Source of the DNA: Aurantiochytrium sp. KH105
Taxonomy: Eukaryota; Sar; Bigyra; Thraustochytrida; Thraustochytriidae
Assembly (NCBI GenBank): GCA_003116975.1
Contig: BGKB01000004.1
Span: 62,001-126,000, forward strand
DNA length: 64,000 nucleotides
Direction: 5' to 3'
Shown here one piece after another: positions 11,401 to 20,669 of the stretch. Position 1 is the first letter of the stretch, and each line of letters starts with the position of its first letter. Position numbers and translations under genes: made by a program. The notes below the pieces were generated by a model. The model ran no database searches. It was given only the letters and a program-made list of their open reading frames with translations, and had not been told where the DNA came from.

Positions 11401-12125
11401 CTGCGCAGGCTCTGGTAGATAGCTTACCTGTGGATCCTGAGCGCACACTCGTGGACGAAAGACCGGCATCTGCTCCGCTTGTGCGGCGGGCAAAGATCAA
11501 GAAGGTGGGTCTCCGCAAAAAGCTAAGGAAACCTAAAAAGACGCGTCGGACAAAGCGTGGACGAGGCGTGGCCGAGGACGAAGAGGATGGCATTGCCGGA
11601 AACATTCTCGCCGACCGCGAAGAGGGGATGATGTATGTACATCACCAGGATGGTGAGAGCGAGGGCGAGGAATGTACTGGCGACGAAAACGACGACGAAG
11701 AAGACGATGGCGGGTGCAATCGGGCGCGAAATTCTCAAGGCCGAGCCACATCTCCAGCGTATCACGAGGTTTATACAATTCTTGTCAACGATCATCCTCG
11801 TATTCAATTCGTGGCGCTCACGAGGGCCGTAGGACCTCGTCCGCGTCATATGGGTTCGATGTGGGCAAACGATGGTGCGGAAGCGGTTACGTCCAGGTTA
11901 CCGGGAACAGGATCTATCATGGATGAAATCGCAACTGCGACGCGCGCCTGGCAGCTTGGGCAAAAAGTGTCGGGACGGCACCCGCTGCTAAATCAATTGA
12001 ACTACTTGCATGCACCAGCTGCAACGGTGCAATTGGTCACGCATGTAACGCAAGCATTAAAGGACGCAGACTATTCGCTGCTGCATCTTGAGAGCGCGCA
12101 GGCAGTTTTGGGTCGTTCTTCTTGA
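8424..12125 (+). CDS. WW-domain, long coiled-coil protein with unassigned C-terminal domain
   Basis: 1233 residues from the first ATG (MAFGDVDEDEDD); in-frame sequence from 8313 begins with GTG only. A canonical WW domain lies at residues 34-61 with W35, the YYY block at 46-48, W57 and P60, so a proline-rich ligand is expected. Residues about 205-745 are almost uninterrupted Glu/Lys/Ala/Gln heptad-like coiled coil. Residues about 850-1030 look globular (RIHPQICHIINSSVIMANRE, later YGLVQQIGFANHDLALEVC), followed by a Lys/Arg cluster (KKVGLRKKLRKPKKTRR), a strongly acidic stretch with DEEDDG, and a second small globular segment to the end. I do not recognise the C-terminal domain. WW plus long coiled coil resembles centrosomal/ciliary scaffolds such as CEP164 in layout, but I see no specific homology; function is not assigned. 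Confidence 0.8.
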   Translation: MAFGDVDEDEDDAGKQALDGAPAELAAEDQIAQTWLECEDEQGNLYYYNQQTGESAWTLPEGDVVPTVVPISILPAETRADLGIDAPADIGPGSPSERQLLNQDQTWEQTRSDENTKDTRSVTFVLDRAGPQEIGQEVPSSTLGKIDDNAAMSATHANENVNTDETSSDQLHTEEQKVQEGDATDEVCVEGKEPADSESQERSQQEQFARYRKESLSRLESLRGERNELADERDGLAHKLVATQAALQRAQLTVSNLEKELQAATKRDESIISGLRKEFESLKASNEQYAEYARVSAASLKVAQGDLEALRSNYERLQADHDQAVHEADELRAAASERAAAEADLEARTSDQLSQANDEASRLKHDLARLVEELAQAKRELTDTKSELKRAQGDLARTSETQAQTERRSEILLDVAKEEANQEIATQVASAREESAAQCKRAMAQAIGMLESQVQIAQDAHTKNALSKIVGLLAMHHEGNSREQQAGAMTAQQAQLDALATTIHDLQTRLAGTQTLEKDLEQASRRSQQLERQVTALTTRVEATDADTAKAVREVEQRSKYLEQELRAAIDEIEAGKVRESKLEAQEIKLRIRVQDLEAGNIQVPQYDPMLTKELSEARSSLATAQEDLHIARQDVERQHARLESLQASEAELKLALENAREEAIESAKRAEAAEAATQAAQEEAQALQGAAEEALAEVRHANAEASEVHGLLDVERRRHFQERTALLSELDLHKCAASARQEKAAKLTTPGEWHRLRLRARLDCDATKTLGAQVQQDLQNFAEVLRSAKRDLGERTRMAAAARAAAAAPEINNEKRTPRDDVYSIESLAVSPSPNQAARPESLSKRKTMAFCRIHPQICHIINSSVIMANREMLELCNAHGQTRRWTLQGVADSYVKNRQTFDTLRLSAFCFATDPRSVYCAILHGQRQAAPKLSLLGDLSDPGLLAQSLYGLVQQIGFANHDLALEVCRVDDRSSRLIFRTDSIACRSLRAAQALVDSLPVDPERTLVDERPASAPLVRRAKIKKVGLRKKLRKPKKTRRTKRGRGVAEDEEDGIAGNILADREEGMMYVHHQDGESEGEECTGDENDDEEDDGGCNRARNSQGRATSPAYHEVYTILVNDHPRIQFVALTRAVGPRPRHMGSMWANDGAEAVTSRLPGTGSIMDEIATATRAWQLGQKVSGRHPLLNQLNYLHAPAATVQLVTHVTQALKDADYSLLHLESAQAVLGRSS

Positions 12126-12199
12126 TAGACTTTGGCGACTCGATCCAGATTCAATGAACACCAATACGATACGATGGCATACGAATCGTCTTTTTGCAA

Positions 12200-12268
12200 C
12201 CAAACAGACAAACAAACAGACAAACAAACAAACAAACAAACATACGAACGAACAAACAAACAAACAGG
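12200..12268. repeat. CAAA/CAGA tetranucleotide tract
   Basis: Interrupted run of caaa, caga and cgaa units just after the stop codon of the WW/coiled-coil gene. Confidence 0.85.
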
Positions 12269-12500
12269 CGATTTTCCTTTATGTTTTTTGTTTGGCGCCT
12301 GTAGTCCTGTTCTATTTTTATGTATTGGAAAATGATAGAAAAGAGAGCAGTTTGAATTTCAATTTGTGATCAAGCCACATGTGAATGAATGAATAAATGA
12401 CTGTATCAATCAATGTTGCCGTGAAAGCATCGTTTCGCATCGATGCTTGAATTGTGGAAAATATGTTGCGCGCGCGGGGGGGGAAGGGGGGAGAGATTGA

Positions 12501-12532
12501 AGCTGAGCTGAGCTGAGCTGAGCTGAGCTGAG
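12501..12532. repeat. AGCTG pentanucleotide tract
   Basis: Six perfect copies of agctg ending at the stop codon of the Tat-SF1-like gene, so they lie at the very start of its 3' UTR. Confidence 0.9.
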
Positions 12533-12533
12533 A

Positions 12534-13721
12534 TCACGGTGCGCCGGCTTCAAACTTTGCTGCGAGAGCGTCAAGACGACGGTCTTCTTCCTCCCCAGCT
12601 GTGGCTTTCCGAAAGTCGGTAAATCCATCCCAGAACTCGCACACGAGCTTGCGTTGCGCAAACCAGCGTCCGTGCATACGCTCAATACAGAGCTCCGCGG
12701 CGCGCGCAGAGAGAAAGCGAACGATGGCCACGCCCTCCGGATGACGCTCGAAAACAGTCACCTTCTTTACGTCCCCTAGCTTGGCGCACTCGTCGAGAAG
12801 GTCCTCTTCGAGTTCACGCTTGAAATTGGGGTCGTCCCTCACCTCTTTGTCAGCAGGGTCGAAAAGGTTCTTCAAAACGACGATACGCAGTCCTCTACGA
12901 TCTTCGACACCCTCTTCGTTCCACGACAAGGCCTGTTCCTGCTCCATGCGTCGGAGCTTGAGTGCACGTTCCATCGTGTCCGACGTTTCGTGGCCGTCCA
13001 TACCACCACTATTCTGGGCAGGCTGATCCATTGCCCAGGCGGGCTGCTTTGTAGCGCGTTCGACATGCATTTTGGTCTCTGGATTCCCGAGACGCAATTC
13101 GCTATCGTCGAGAATAGTGATGGCGTTGTCGACACTGGGTGCCAGCTTGTACACTACAATAGCGTCTCCCTTTGGCTTGCCGTTGGCATCCGTATAAATT
13201 TTCACGCATGGTTCTCGAGAGAGAGGGTCTGTTTGGAGAAGTCCACATTTGGCAAAATGGTCCGCGAGTTCCTGCACTGAGGCGTCGAGAGGGACATTTG
13301 ACACGTACACTGCAGTGATGGGCCGCTTTCGCTTTGCCCGCTTCTTCTTTGAAGCTGGCCCGTCTGTCGCGGAATCACCAGGAGGCGCAAAGGCGGTTTC
13401 GAGTGTTGACGACTCTGCTGACGAGCTTGCTGCTTCTTCTGTGTTTGAAGGTTCTGCTGATGGCTTTGTTGTCTCCGCCTGATCGTTGCTTTGCTCGTCA
13501 AGAAGAGCTTGAAGAAGCGCGACGTCTTGGAGTGGCTGCCAGCCTTCCATGGACTCGGTCCACACGAGCGTGGTAGCTGAGATCTTGCCGAGCTCGAGCA
13601 GCCTACGCAGCTCTGGCACGAGCGCCGGGCCCTTTGGCTCTGGTCCACCGTCCGCATACATGAAGCGCGTAAGTTGTGGCAGGCTCGCGTGGCCCTCATT
13701 TGCCGCACTTGTTGACGCCAT
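12534..13721 (-). CDS. Tat-SF1/Cus2-like splicing factor (HTATSF1 homologue)
   Basis: 395 residues with ATG at 13721. Residues about 17-72 resemble the GYF_2-type N-terminal module of some HTATSF1 proteins (FMYADGGPEPKGP, VWTESMEGWQPLQDV). A basic linker (KKKRAKRKRP) precedes RRM1 at about 137-226, with RNP2-like AVYVSNVP. The second RRM at about 281-375 is a U2AF-homology motif: acidic helix EEDLLDECAKLGDVKKVTVF and an R-W-F in HGRWFAQRKLVCEF, the R-x-F signature that binds ULM tryptophans such as those of SF3B1. Tat-SF1/Cus2 escorts the U2 snRNP before the SF3b-branchpoint rearrangement. The gene is intact and ends in FEAGAP, without the long acidic tail of the human protein. Confidence 0.88.
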   Translation of the reverse strand: MASTSAANEGHASLPQLTRFMYADGGPEPKGPALVPELRRLLELGKISATTLVWTESMEGWQPLQDVALLQALLDEQSNDQAETTKPSAEPSNTEEAASSSAESSTLETAFAPPGDSATDGPASKKKRAKRKRPITAVYVSNVPLDASVQELADHFAKCGLLQTDPLSREPCVKIYTDANGKPKGDAIVVYKLAPSVDNAITILDDSELRLGNPETKMHVERATKQPAWAMDQPAQNSGGMDGHETSDTMERALKLRRMEQEQALSWNEEGVEDRRGLRIVVLKNLFDPADKEVRDDPNFKRELEEDLLDECAKLGDVKKVTVFERHPEGVAIVRFLSARAAELCIERMHGRWFAQRKLVCEFWDGFTDFRKATAGEEEDRRLDALAAKFEAGAP

Positions 13722-14276
13722 GATGGACAGCCAGTGCAGCGGCCAGGTCTATGCTATGCGCGAGTCAGAGCTTGTCCGCGTTTGCTCCAGCGCCACCTTC
13801 CCAAGGCCCGCACGAGGGCTCCTCATGCAGCGGCTGCAACGCCACGCCACGCAAGGATCATTGCTGGTTGTGCTCTTTGCCTTGCGTGGGTCGCCGCGCA
13901 AGTGACCCCCCCCCACAAAAAAAAAGAGTGCCGTAACGAAAAGGGAAAGGAGAATGCTGAGTAAGCAAGCAAGCAAGCCACAGCCAGTCCTCGAGGACGT
14001 CAAGAAGCGAACGAAAAAGAGATAAAGCGAGCACATTGTCATTTGAGTTCATTTTTCCAATAAAGGAAAAGAGAAGAAAATTGGGGGAAAAGGAGAAGTC
14101 CACACGACGGAAAGGTGCTTCTTGCAAAGATAGAAATTCCAGGGCCACGTCAAAATTAGTATTTATTTATAAATCTGCCTTCCTTCCTTTCGACACCACT
14201 GCAATCGGCATCAACGCAATCAGCACCACCAATCTCCCGGTTTGGTCGATCGACACTATAAAAGCTGTGACAATCT
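13722..14276. other. Intergenic region upstream of the Tat-SF1-like gene
   Basis: Contains the promoter of the Tat-SF1-like gene and the 3' end of the oligopeptidase gene, both on the minus strand. A C9/A10 homopolymer junction lies near 13905-13926. No conserved ORF. Confidence 0.6.
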
Positions 14277-16604
14277 TTAGAGGCGCGAAACCCCGAGCTG
14301 TTCAACAAGGTACGCAAACTCGAAGGCCTTCTCACGAATGTACTTGTAGCGGTCAGACGCGGAAAAGTGGCCACTCGAAAGATCGACCTTGAGGAGCAAA
14401 AGATTGTCGTCGGTCTTCTTGTCGCGGAGATGAGCAACCCACTTGGCAGGCTCCCAGTACGCGACACGGGGGTCAAAGAGGCCAGCCGTGACGAGAATGG
14501 ACGGGTAGTCCTGCGCAGTAACGTTGTTGATCGGTGAGTAGGAAAGCATGTACTCAAAGTACTTTTCCTCGTTCACGTTGCCCCACTCGGTAAACTCGCC
14601 CGTGGTGAGCGGAATCGAAGTGTCCGACATGGTCGCCACAACGTCCACGAAGGGAACGCCGGCAATGCAGCACTTGAACAGGTGCGGGGCCATGTTCAGG
14701 ACGGCGCCCATGAGCAAGCCGCCTGCAGAACGACCCGTAATGCCGAGCTGCTCGGGCTCCGTATACTTTTCAGCAATGAGATGTTCCGCGCAAGAGATGA
14801 AGTCGTAAAAGGTGTTCTTCTTTTGCAGATATTTGCCATGGTCCTCATACCAAGGACGGCCCATCTCGCCGCCACCACGGATGTGTGCGACAACGCAGCA
14901 AATGCCATAATCCATGAGCGTGATGAAGGAAGGCGTAAAGTCTGGCTCGTTGCAAATGCCATAGCTGCCGTATCCGCTCAGATAGACGGGGCCCGGGGTG
15001 CGAGACTCGCGCGGGGCTTCAAAGCCGACATCCTTGCGGTACACCATAGACATGGGGATCATCACGCCGTCGTGACCACGAGCCTCGAGGCGCTCGCAAT
15101 GGTAAAGCTCCGGGTCATAGTTTGGCACTTCCTTGCGATGCACAAGACGCATGTCCTGGGTTTGCATGTCAATGTCGTATGTCGTTGGCGGCGTCACCAT
15201 GGACTCGTACATGACACGCACGGTGTTCGTGTCAAAAATTCTGTTGACGCCGAGGCCAACGCTGGAAATAGCGTCCGGAAAACCTTCGATCTTCTTGAGC
15301 GAGGGCTCGGCACCACTCTGGTCGAGAAGCCAGATGGCAGTGAACCCACCCTCGCGGCCTTCCACGATGAGATGGTTGGCGAAGGCAGTCGTATCCTCAA
15401 TGTTGACGTCCGGGTCGTACGGGATGACGTCGGTCCAGTTCTCACGACGCGGGTCTTCGACGGGTGCAGACATGAGCTTTTGGTTTTTGGCGCCATCCGC
15501 ATTGGTGACAATGTAAAACTTGTCGCCACAATGGTCGAGCGAGTAGCGAAGCCCGTCGGTGCGAGCATGGACAAGCGTCATCTCGTCGCCAAACTGGGCA
15601 GTTTCGAGATCAAGGATGCGGATCTCGGTGGCCTCGGCGGTGCCGGACTCGCACATGATGAAGCGTCCGCTGAGGGACTTGCCAAAACCCATCCAGTACT
15701 CTTCATTCGACTCCTCGTGCAAAAGTTTGTCCTCGGAAAAGTCAGTTCCCATGCGGTGCCAGTAGAGCTTGTACGGGCGGTGGGCCTCGTCGTGCACGGC
15801 ATAGAAAACGCTCTCGTTGTCCTTGCTCCAGACGAGGCGGCCGGTGAGTTCCGGGAGCTTTTCGGGGATTGCGCGGCCAGTGCGTGTGTCGAAAAACTTG
15901 GCCTTGTAGGTTTCAAATCCGGTCTCATCGAGAGAGTACGCGAGAATTTGATGATCCGGAGACGGCGAGAGTCCGCCGAGGTCGCAGTGCTTTTTGCCCT
16001 TGGCCTCCTTGTTCATGTCAAGAAGAATCTCCTCGCTGGCGCTACCTACTTCTTCCTCAGACTTGGCGCGGCAGTAGATCCGGTACGACTTGCCCTTGAT
16101 GGTGCGCGAGTAGTACCAGTAGTCGCCGTACGGGTAGGGCACCGAGTCTTCGGTTTCCTTGACATGGCTAAGCATATCCTTGTAAAGCGCCTTGGACAGG
16201 GGCTTGAGATGGCGCGTTTGGTACTCGCAGTAGGCGTTTTCGCGGCGAAGGTGTGCGATCACCTCGGGTGCCTTGCGATCGTCGTCGCGCATCCAAAAGT
16301 AGTCGTCCATGAGTTCCTTAGGCGGATCCATCGGGTTTGCGCCTCGGTTTTGGCCTTCAACCTTGCCAACGAGCACCTTGGTCGGGCGTTTCTCCGCCAC
16401 GGGCGGCACGCTCGCAGCCTTGTCGCTCAGCGCGCGCCCCCGCATCCGGCTCGCGGCCAAGAGTCCCAGCGCGGATACGGCTCCGAACGCGAGCTTTACG
16501 CCGCGCCCATCAAAGAAGCTCCCGCCTCCGCCGCCGCCACCGCCGCCATTGCGGCCTCGCGTTTCCACGGCGCCGGTCGCCTCACCTGGCTCGAGGATCG
16601 CCAT
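14277..16604 (-). CDS. Oligopeptidase B-like serine peptidase (S9A)
   Basis: 775 residues, ATG at 16604. The chain has a beta-propeller region (about 90-500) and a C-terminal alpha/beta-hydrolase domain. The catalytic triad is visible: Ser626 in GITGRSAGGLLMGAV, Asp711 in GLFDPRVAYWEPAKW, and His746 in SSGHFSASDRY. Other family blocks include DDYFWMRDDDRKAPEVIAHL near residue 100 and the YLSGYGSYGICNEPDF / HIRGGGEMGRPWYEDHGK segments that precede the nucleophile. Oligopeptidase B cleaves short peptides after Arg or Lys; the C-terminal layout fits OPB better than prolyl oligopeptidase. Oddity: an N-terminal extension of about 75 residues has nine consecutive glycines and a hydrophobic stretch (LAFGAVSALGLLAA) that could be a signal anchor or part of an organelle-targeting sequence. 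A 664-codon ORF on the opposite strand is a composition shadow. Confidence 0.9.
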   Translation of the reverse strand: MAILEPGEATGAVETRGRNGGGGGGGGGSFFDGRGVKLAFGAVSALGLLAASRMRGRALSDKAASVPPVAEKRPTKVLVGKVEGQNRGANPMDPPKELMDDYFWMRDDDRKAPEVIAHLRRENAYCEYQTRHLKPLSKALYKDMLSHVKETEDSVPYPYGDYWYYSRTIKGKSYRIYCRAKSEEEVGSASEEILLDMNKEAKGKKHCDLGGLSPSPDHQILAYSLDETGFETYKAKFFDTRTGRAIPEKLPELTGRLVWSKDNESVFYAVHDEAHRPYKLYWHRMGTDFSEDKLLHEESNEEYWMGFGKSLSGRFIMCESGTAEATEIRILDLETAQFGDEMTLVHARTDGLRYSLDHCGDKFYIVTNADGAKNQKLMSAPVEDPRRENWTDVIPYDPDVNIEDTTAFANHLIVEGREGGFTAIWLLDQSGAEPSLKKIEGFPDAISSVGLGVNRIFDTNTVRVMYESMVTPPTTYDIDMQTQDMRLVHRKEVPNYDPELYHCERLEARGHDGVMIPMSMVYRKDVGFEAPRESRTPGPVYLSGYGSYGICNEPDFTPSFITLMDYGICCVVAHIRGGGEMGRPWYEDHGKYLQKKNTFYDFISCAEHLIAEKYTEPEQLGITGRSAGGLLMGAVLNMAPHLFKCCIAGVPFVDVVATMSDTSIPLTTGEFTEWGNVNEEKYFEYMLSYSPINNVTAQDYPSILVTAGLFDPRVAYWEPAKWVAHLRDKKTDDNLLLLKVDLSSGHFSASDRYKYIREKAFEFAYLVEQLGVSRL

Positions 16605-16832
16605 GCTCTTCGCTCTCCCGGGTCGCGTTTGCTCTCTCGTCGCTCAAAGGTTCGCTCGCTCGCTCGCTCTGGCTGAGTTCGCAGTTTGCTTCTTCGCCAA
16701 AGATCGTGCGTTGCCTTCTCCTCTCTGGCGGCCTCATTTGGACCAGCCTGTCAATGTGAGAAGAAGAGCTATCCAACGTAAGTGGAGAAGCTTAAGATGC
16801 ACCATCGCGGCAACGTCGGTGTGGCGGCCAGC

Positions 16833-16938
16833 GATGCCGGGAGCGCCGGATAAGGCATGATAGTTGGCGTGGAGAGTGATGGGCTGATGCCGGGAGCACC
16901 GAATGAGGCATGATAGTTGGCGTGGAGAGTGATGGGCT
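16833..16938. repeat. 53-bp direct tandem duplication
   Basis: Two head-to-tail copies (16833-16885 and 16886-16938), each starting gatgccgggagc and ending gagagtgatgggct. They differ at only four positions, all in the left third. Confidence 0.9.
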
Positions 16939-17339
16939 GGCTCTTGCATGAGCTCATGTGATGATGCGAAAGGCGTTCGTACGCTTGAGATGGCAGTGGC
17001 AGTGGCCCTAGCTGGCTGGCTGTCTGGCTGTCTCGCTTTTCACGCTGCCAGATCAAGGCATCAGCACAATTGAAAATTAATAACGCTGCTGGCAAACATC
17101 ATGGCTCATTACGTGAATCACGAACATTTCGGCGTTGAACATCGAGCCCTGATCAACGATGACAATTTTGCAACCAAATTGAAGACAGATATCCTGACTT
17201 TCGGCAGGCCAGAAGCACAGGAAAACATGGCCGAGTTCGAGTTTGTAAAGCCCTAACAAGCTCTCGCGACATGGCACCAAGAATGGACCACTTTGCTTCG
17301 AACAACTCCGTATATTCTGTCTGCGTAACATCGACACAT

Positions 17340-17421
17340 CCAGGCTGGCTGGCTGGCTGACTGGCGAGCAATGACAGCGGCATCCACAACCTCAGCCAGC
17401 CAGCCAGCCAACCAGCCAGAG
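17340..17421. repeat. Inverted repeat of GGCT units (potential hairpin)
   Basis: The left arm, a run of ggct units from about 17342, is the reverse complement of the right arm, a run of agcc units at about 17392-17419. About 35 bases lie between them, so the sequence could form a long imperfect stem-loop in single strand or transcript. Confidence 0.75.
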
Positions 17422-17988
17422 TATAACTACTGCTTCCCTCCTCCGCACCCACGTGCAATCTTCTCCTGACATGGCTGGCCATGTCTCCGTGCCGATCCCA
17501 CGTAGGTCACAACAGCCCTTCCTTTATTTGACCTCTCAGTCAAGGCCCTACGCTCGCCCTTCGTCCTCCTCCGACGCGGGAAGACGGCATTCGCCCGAGC
17601 GCATCTCCGAGGCGCACACCCTCCCTCTCGCGTCCTGTTCCCCGTCCCCGATCATCTGCAGCTGCTGCTGCTGCTGTTTCTGCACGCCGCGCCGTCGCGT
17701 AGCCCTGCGCGTCCCCGTCTCTGCTGCTGTGTGTAGGCAGGGCGTGCAGCGCTGCTTGTTCTTGTAGTCGCGCTGGCCCGCGAGGCGAGCCTGCTTGCGC
17801 ATACGTCCCAGGATTGCTCCGCCGCCGCGCACAAGGTGCACAAGGCGCGTCGGACGAGGGGGGGCGCATGCTTGCCACTACGGCAAAAGCAGCGCAATAA
17901 CTTACCAGTGTTTGTTGATCAGCCGTGGCCGGAATACTATACACAGACGCGGTGCACAATGGTTTCTTCGCGCTGATTTGCTCTTCTG

Positions 17989-18030
17989 GGCTTGGCTTGG
18001 CTTGGCTTGGCTTGGCTTGGCTTGGCTTGG
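17989..18030. repeat. GGCTT pentanucleotide tract
   Basis: About eight copies of ggctt, about 560 bp upstream of the desaturase start. Confidence 0.9.
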
Positions 18031-18586
18031 CGTGGCGCGGCTTTTCACAATCTACTGGCGGCCGTCCGCGGAGAACGAAGCGTCGGGACACCGCCGTTCC
18101 GTGAAGCAGGCCGGCATCGGCATCGGCATCGGCAGCGAGGGCAACGTTACGTACTACCGCTTTGGGCGGCGGCGGCCAGCCAGCGCCTCCTTCCTTCTTT
18201 CTCCCCCTCCCTCTTTCCTTCCTTCTTTTTTTTTCTTTCTTCCTCTCTGCGCCGGCAGCTCGCGCGCCTTTGCTTTTCCTTTCTTTCCTTTCTTTTTATT
18301 TTATTTTATTTTATTTTACTTTCTGCTGGCCGGCTGGCTGGTCGCAGAGAAATGAAAGACTGGAGCTCGCTCCGACTTGCGGGCGCGCGAAAGTTGATTT
18401 GTCCCGGGCGGGGCAAGTCGAAAGGTTAGGTTAGAAGTTCGTTTGGCGTCATCATCGGTGATTACGTTTCGAAAAAAAGTTTCATTCCTGATTTGGACTT
18501 GGTTGACTTTCCGTCCGCAGCGCAGGCAGAGGCGAAAGGCACGCGCGGGACGGAGACCGGCGCCGCGCCCGGCCGAGCGCGCGAGG

Positions 18587-18650
18587 ATGGCGCCGCACGT
18601 GCAGAGCGCCACGGCGGTGACGCGGGTGGTGGCGACGCCGAAGCAGCCCC

Positions 18651-18681
<31 letters not shown>

Positions 18682-19816
18682 GCTCGAGAGCGGCAAGCAT
18701 GAGTGCGCGCGGCGCAAACGGTACGAAGCACAAGGACGGCGGCCGCCGACCGCCGCCGAGGAGGCCCTCGCGAACCTCCTGGGCCTGAGGTACTACGAGG
18801 ACCTCCGGACGCTCATGTTCTGCTGCGTGTATTTTACCCTCGTCGGACTCCAGCTCAAGTACGAGGTCCCCTTCCGAAGCGCGCGCTTCCTCGTCTTCTG
18901 GCTCACGGCCTTTGTCTCCTTTCAAGGCGCCGTCACCGTGCACAACGCTGTGCACTGCCCAATCTTCAAGCAAACGTGGAAAAACCAAATCTTTCAGACC
19001 GTCCTTTCCGTCTGGTTTGGCCACTGCGCATCCTCGTACGTGCCCGGCCACAACCTGAGCCATCACCGGAACCTTCAGACCAACAAGGATGTGATGCGCA
19101 CGACCAAGATGAAGTTCAGATGGAACTTTCTCAACGGCTTGCTCTTCATGCCCACCATCCTCATCAGCACGTCGGCCAACGACGCTGCCTACTTCAATGC
19201 CCAGGCGACACTTAAAAGGCCCATCTACTACCAGCTGCGTTTCGAGGCACTCGTCTATGTCAGCTTTCAGCTACTCGTGGCCTCCGTGAGCCCGGAAAAG
19301 TGGCTTTTCGTCTGCTGGCTCCCCTGCCTCATTGGCAAGTATGGCATCATCTCGCTCAACATGCTGCAGCATGACGGAGTCGACACCGAGTCCAAGTACA
19401 ACCACAGCAGGAACTTTGTCGGCCCCATCCTCAACTACTTTTGCTTCAACAATGGCTACCATGGTATCCACCACATGTTTCCCGGCAAGCACTGGTGTCT
19501 GCTCAAGCATGAGCACGAGACGCGTGTCAAGCCCCACATTCACCCGAATTTGGACCAGGACAACATTTTCGCCTTCATGTTCGAGCAGTTCATTTACCCT
19601 GGCAAGCGCATTGATTATTTGGGCAACCCTGTGCCCATCATCGATGACGGTCCCGATGAGCCCTGGTTCTATTCTACCACAGAGACGTGGTCTGACCGCG
19701 ACGTCGATCCGCGCGTCTGGTCCAAGAAGATTAACCAGTACGGACCTGACGGAAAGCCTGCGGGGCCAGTGGGCGGTATGGCCCCTCGTGCGGCCAAATC
19801 GTACACGACCATGTAG
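18587..19816 (+). CDS. Membrane fatty acid desaturase-like protein
   Basis: 409 residues from the ATG at 18587 (MAPHVQSATAVTRVV), in an aggATGg context; the frame is open further upstream only from TTG. Three histidine clusters of the membrane di-iron desaturase/hydroxylase superfamily are present: HNAVH near residue 119, GHNLSHHRN near 154, and NNGYHGIHHMFPGKHW near 289. An extra QHDG/NHSRN segment lies between. Hydrophobic segments flank them (LMFCCVYFTLVGL, FLVFWLTAFVSF, WLFVCWLPCLIGKYGIISL). The spacing and the HxxHHxxPGxHW block fit FA_desaturase proteins. Substrate and regiospecificity cannot be read; no cytochrome b5 domain is fused. A poly-Gln run (residues about 22-32, CAG repeat) precedes the domain. 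A role in lipid unsaturation suits the suspected oleaginous host, but that is inference. Confidence 0.82.
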
Positions 19817-19897
19817 GGATCGAGCCAAGCCACTGCTTCACATATCAGACCATTAGACCATTTTGCCGGCGCGACGCTGGCCTGCTTGCTTGACTGT

Positions 19898-19939
<42 letters not shown>

Positions 19940-20669
19940 TTTTTCCCCTCTGTTTTTGGAATAGAAAAATGCGAGCAAGTCATGATGCAGTCTCGTGTTT
20001 ACGTGGGATTGCCTTTGTGTGTGTATCTCTTCGCGCGCACGCACGAGGTGCGTTTGACAACTTTGTTTTGTTCACGTCAAGAATCGCAAGTCCCAGACTC
20101 TAATTCATTTTCTTCTTTTACTTCCTTCTCCTCTCCTCGATCTTTTTCCCCAAAGCAGTCGCTTGCCACAGTTCACGAAGTTTATAGACCAATGTTTAGT
20201 CTGGGTGCGGAAGTTCTCAAGGGCTTTATGCTCTCCTTCTCCAACAATAAATTACACGCACCTCTTTATACTTGTAAACGAAACGGCAAGTTGTTATTTA
20301 TTCTTTGGGTCTTCTACGAGTTCATGCGTTCTACTCTCTGTTCCTTCGACGCTCGAGCGCACTACTGCCTCGACGGGCCAACGGGATCCAGAGAAGAAGA
20401 AGAAGCCGGATTCTGCCGTGAGCCGGGGGCCAAAGTCCGTCTTTTCGAGACTTACGTGTCACCCCCCTTTAGGCTCATGATGCTCTCTCACCAAACAGCT
20501 GGGCAAAAGCCAGGGCATGCCTCGAGCGTCCGTATTTCAATTCGTTCTTCCCATTCTCTCTCCCTCTCTCTCTCTCTCTCTTGCTTTCAGACTCGCTCTC
20601 ACTCTCGCTCGCGTGCTCGCGCTTGGACAATCCTCTATGGACGTGCGCACATCCCGCGAGACTGACTGC
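19817..20669. other. Intergenic 3' region with TTGC tract
   Basis: Convergent 3' ends of the desaturase and the small coiled-coil protein gene. Holds the TTGC repeat and a CT-rich run near 20548-20585. A 259-codon plus-strand ORF here is a translation of the repeat and pyrimidine tracts and was not accepted. Confidence 0.6.
19880..19938. repeat. TTGC tetranucleotide tract
   Basis: Run of ttgc units with one early interruption, about 65 bp after the desaturase stop codon. Confidence 0.9.

Larger units (their letters stand above)
12126..12533. other. Intergenic 3' region with simple repeats
   Basis: Convergent 3' ends of the WW/coiled-coil and Tat-SF1-like genes. It holds a CAAA/CAGA tetranucleotide tract (about 12200-12268), an AATAAA near 12392 that could serve the plus-strand gene, a G-run near 12476-12490, and an AGCTG pentanucleotide tract next to the Tat-SF1-like stop codon. 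Confidence 0.7.
16605..18586. other. Divergent intergenic region, repeat-rich
   Basis: Upstream of both the oligopeptidase (-) and the desaturase (+). Contains a 53-bp duplication, an inverted GGCT/AGCC repeat, a GGCTT pentanucleotide tract, long pyrimidine tracts (about 18185-18330) and an ATTTT run. No convincing gene; ORFs here are biased toward Ser, Ala and Arg or follow the repeats. Confidence 0.65.

Noticed and set aside
14682-16676. 664-codon plus-strand ORF opposite oligopeptidase B
   Set aside because: The minus strand encodes a full enzyme with catalytic triad; the antisense frame is open because of third-base GC bias.
19886-20665. Plus-strand ORF with a Leu/Ala/Cys-rich start
   Set aside because: The start is a translation of the TTGC microsatellite and the rest of pyrimidine runs; no domain.
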